Assembly: GCA_947525005.1 (NCBI GenBank)
Contig: CANNUY010000012.1
Span: forward strand, 1-62,131
Source: an uncultured Candidatus Melainabacteria bacterium
Lineage (GTDB): Bacteria; Cyanobacteriota; Vampirovibrionia; Gastranaerophilales; Gastranaerophilaceae
DNA length: 62,131 nt
Reading direction: 5' to 3'
Of the stretch, positions 60,027-62,131 are shown piece after piece. The notes beneath the pieces are model-generated. The model was not told the origin of the DNA. It saw only the letters and a program-made list of their open reading frames with translations, and searched no databases. The position numbers and the translations under genes were made by a program. Positions within the stretch are counted from its first letter, which is position 1, and the number at the start of each line of letters is the position of its first letter.

Positions 60027-61775
60027 ATGAACATTAGAAATTTATCAAATACCCCTATTACAAAAATCCAACTAAACAATACACAACACTCAAGACGAAT
60101 TGATACAAGAATGAAAGCTGATGAAGTATCGTTCACAGGAAGCGTTACCCCATCAGATAAGATGTCTGTTTATGCAATAAAATTGCTTGATGAAGCAGGA
60201 TTAAAAGAAAATCAACCCGTTTATATTGAAGCAGAGTCTAAATATTTACCATTTATGAATAAATTAGCAGAAGAATCATACAAAAAAGGTTCAGGACTTG
60301 TTCATGTAGAAACAAAAGAACCCGAGTTAGAAAAATTAAAAGAAAAATATAATATAACCGAAGAATTTGATTATAAAAAAGAAAAACGTGCTGAATTCAA
60401 AGACGGATTAAAATTCACTTTTAACGAAACAAATGACCCATATAAAAAAGCAGGAGTAAAAGATTTTGAAGTTAAAGCAGAACTTGAAAAAATTTATCCA
60501 CCAATACCAAAGAATGTACGCAACGAATTCAAAATGAACCCTGAAGAAATTTTTAAAACTGCACTAGATGTACACGAAGGCGAACCTGTTTTAATATCAG
60601 GGGAACGAGAACATTTGCCATATATTGTAGAAATGGTGGACTATTTATATTCGAAAAACAACACAAAACTTGTAGATGTAACTTTTACAGATGAATCAGA
60701 TAAGGCGTTGTTAAAATACGCTAAAGACGATGTTCTAGAACATGTTCCTCAAAGCAGAATAAATGCAGACAAGGAATATTATGAAAAAGATACAGCAAGA
60801 TTATTTTTAGATGGAGAAGACCCACATTTTCTAGAAGATGTAGATTCAAATAGGATTGTAAAAAAGATGAAAGCACAGGGTAGTGCACGCAAAAAATATA
60901 GAAATTTACAAGCTGCACATAACCCTTGGTTAGTATATTACGCACCTACTACAAAATCATGTAAAGAGGTTTATTCAGAAATTTCTGACCCAATTGAAGC
61001 ATTAAAAACAGCTTATAAAGATGCAAATAAAATTAACCGTGTCGGCAAACTAGAAGAACACGTAGAAACATTAAAAGCTCGATCAGAAAAGATGAATGAT
61101 ATCATGTCAAAGGGATATAGAACATTACATTATGTAAGTGTTGACCCTATGACAAAAGAACCTGATGGAAAAACAGATTTTAGAGTAACGATGTCAGATA
61201 AATCAAGATTCAAAGCAGCACGTGAAAATATGGATAAAACAGGACATAATCCTATCGTAAATATTCCTACAGAAGAAACATTTACTGCACCATTAGCTAG
61301 TTCAGCAGAAGGACAAATTGCTGCAACTATGCCACTTTCCTTGAACGGTAAAATTGTAGACGGGATTGTGTTGAAATTTGAAAAGGGCAAAGTTGTTGAT
61401 GTAAAAGCAAGCAAAAACGAAGATATGTTAAAAGAACATATCAAATCACATAAGAACGCTGATAGATTAGGAGAAGTCGCACTTGTAGCAGGTTCACCTA
61501 TTGCAAAAACTGGTAGATTATTTAATAGTACATTGTTAGATGAAAACGCAGCCTGCCACCTTGCATTAGGAAATGCTTATCCTGATTGTATAGATGGAGC
61601 ATTAGAGATACAAGATTATGACGAACAAGAAAAATTTTTAAAAGATATGGACATTAATTCATCAACTACACATAATGACTTTATGGTTGGTGGACCGAAT
61701 GTTTATATTTACGCAGAGAATAAAGATGGCGATGAGATACCTGTAATCAAAGACGATAAGTTTTTGTTAGAATAA
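60027..61775 (+). CDS. Tagged M29 family aminopeptidase
   Basis: 582 residues, far longer than the usual 410. A leader of 38 residues (MNIRNLSNTP to VSFTG) matches the tag type. Two copies of the M29 N-terminal alpha/beta unit follow (about 45-95 and 190-240: DEAGLKENQPVYIEAESKYLPF versus ALDVHEGEPVLISGEREHLPY). The catalytic part is complete: NIPTEETFTAP near 410 (Glu ligand), ADRLGEVALV near 475 (Glu), ENAACHLALGNAYP near 508 (His, Tyr) and THNDFMVGG near 550 (HxD). M29 enzymes are cobalt/zinc aminopeptidases. AAGGAG precedes the ATG. Confidence 0.88.
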   Translation: MNIRNLSNTPITKIQLNNTQHSRRIDTRMKADEVSFTGSVTPSDKMSVYAIKLLDEAGLKENQPVYIEAESKYLPFMNKLAEESYKKGSGLVHVETKEPELEKLKEKYNITEEFDYKKEKRAEFKDGLKFTFNETNDPYKKAGVKDFEVKAELEKIYPPIPKNVRNEFKMNPEEIFKTALDVHEGEPVLISGEREHLPYIVEMVDYLYSKNNTKLVDVTFTDESDKALLKYAKDDVLEHVPQSRINADKEYYEKDTARLFLDGEDPHFLEDVDSNRIVKKMKAQGSARKKYRNLQAAHNPWLVYYAPTTKSCKEVYSEISDPIEALKTAYKDANKINRVGKLEEHVETLKARSEKMNDIMSKGYRTLHYVSVDPMTKEPDGKTDFRVTMSDKSRFKAARENMDKTGHNPIVNIPTEETFTAPLASSAEGQIAATMPLSLNGKIVDGIVLKFEKGKVVDVKASKNEDMLKEHIKSHKNADRLGEVALVAGSPIAKTGRLFNSTLLDENAACHLALGNAYPDCIDGALEIQDYDEQEKFLKDMDINSSTTHNDFMVGGPNVYIYAENKDGDEIPVIKDDKFLLE

Positions 61776-61820
61776 AAATTTATTGTATTTTACAAGTACT
61801 TTTGTATAAGATTTAGTGCT

Positions 61821-61885
61821 TTTGTTGGAATAGAAACCCCAACAGATTTTGTTCTAAGAAGTCCTGAAATGAAGTCAGGACGACG
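61821..61885. repeat. Repeat fragment and hairpin
   Basis: TTGTTGGAATAGAAACCCCAAC is a diverged copy of the first hairpin of the 108-nt repeats at 40978 and 42002. It is followed at 61861-61881 by GTCCTGA-AATGAAG-TCAGGAC, another palindrome. They fill the gap between the M29 gene and the convergent autotransporter end. Confidence 0.55.
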
Positions 61886-61897
61886 TTTGGGTGTCGG

Positions 61898-62131
61898 TTA
61901 CTTACCAATCAGCCACTTGAATCCAAATGAAAGCATTACGCCGTTTCTTCCGCCGTTTCTTATCATTGCTTGTCCAAAGCCTGTAAATCTTTCACCCCAT
62001 CTGCGTTGTAAACCAATAACATATTCAATGTATGGATCTATGCTCATATCAGGGATTGTTACATCTTGCAATGAGAAGTGTGTCTTATCTATGATATTCC
62101 ATCTCATATTTACTGCCATATATGGTTGCCA
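61898..62131 (-). CDS. Autotransporter C-terminus, cut by window edge
   Basis: The last 77 codons of a protein that continues beyond the window. WQPYMAVNMRW, then IPDMSIDPYIEYVIGLQRRW, GQAMIRNGGRNGVMLSFGF and KWLIGK align along their whole length with the barrel end of the giant autotransporter at 26052-33065. The terminal Phe-containing strand (FGFKW) fits the outer-membrane beta-barrel signal. So at least two barrels of this family lie within 36 kb. Confidence 0.85.
   Translation of the reverse strand, partial: WQPYMAVNMRWNIIDKTHFSLQDVTIPDMSIDPYIEYVIGLQRRWGERFTGFGQAMIRNGGRNGVMLSFGFKWLIGK

Noticed and set aside
1..62131. Search by eye for tRNA, rRNA, tmRNA or riboswitch genes
   Set aside because: No intergenic region shows a cloverleaf, GTTC-type T-loop or known aptamer core that I could support.

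Overview
The window looks like a chromosomal segment of a low-GC, Gram-negative (diderm) member of the non-photosynthetic sister lineage of Cyanobacteria (Melainabacteria/Vampirovibrionia, probably the gut order Gastranaerophilales). Reasons: an R3H/AAA ATPase of the Ycf45/SpoIIIAA type found in cyanobacteria; outer-membrane autotransporters and TonB-like proteins next to genes in a Firmicutes-like order (ruvX-DUF1292, tilS-hpt); and strongly AT-rich coding DNA. The assignment is inference from gene content, not from a marker tree.

Layout. 0.5-3.4 kb: Ycf45-like ATPase, a hook-like hypothetical protein and a small 53-codon gene. 3.5-11.1 kb (minus strand): the S10-spc ribosomal protein cluster, rpsJ-rplC-rplD-rplW-rplB-rpsS-rplV-rpsC-rplP-rpmC-rpsQ-rplN-rplX-rplE-rpsN. 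It stops at a hairpin after rpsN instead of continuing to rpsH/rplF/secY. 11.4-12.9 kb: a kinase-like protein with a short N-terminal tag. 13.0-18.9 kb (plus): a stand-alone ClpX zinc finger, a hypothetical helical protein, ruvX, DUF1292, a stand-alone Clp-N repeat protein, tilS and hpt. 19-25 kb (minus): a hypothetical protein, a patatin-like lipase, engB and a periplasmic TPR protein. 25-33 kb: a Xer recombinase and a 2337-residue Pmp-like autotransporter. 33.3-39.4 kb: a flavoprotein, a SulP transporter, two tagged proteins in tandem (RelA/SpoT-like and amylase-like) and a second TPR protein. 39.6-45.8 kb: CoA-transferase subunits, repeat-rich intergenic DNA, an M16 protease and an EamA transporter. 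45.9-52.0 kb: an EF-hand metalloprotease, a TrpR-like repressor with trpB, and a UvrD-type helicase fused to a nuclease. 52.2-52.9 kb: a RelE/HigB-type toxin-antitoxin pair. 53.1-58.6 kb (minus): an envelope cluster (two TonB-like proteins, an FHA-like membrane protein, a VWA protein, two secreted proteins). 58.7-61.8 kb: two more tagged proteins, one an M29 aminopeptidase. The right edge cuts the C-terminus of a second autotransporter.

Two signals cross the gene list. First, five proteins with unrelated bodies (kinase-like, RelA/SpoT-like, amylase-like, M29 peptidase, unknown) begin with a polar, often Asn-rich leader ending in a [V/I]-x-F-x-G-type motif; four also share a M-x-(x)-I start. 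This looks like a lineage-specific sorting or secretion tag and is the best candidate here for an undescribed system. Second, seven genes have a -10 element only 6-9 nt before the start codon and no Shine-Dalgarno sequence, pointing to leaderless transcripts beside ordinary SD-led genes. No tRNA, rRNA, CRISPR array or prophage was found.
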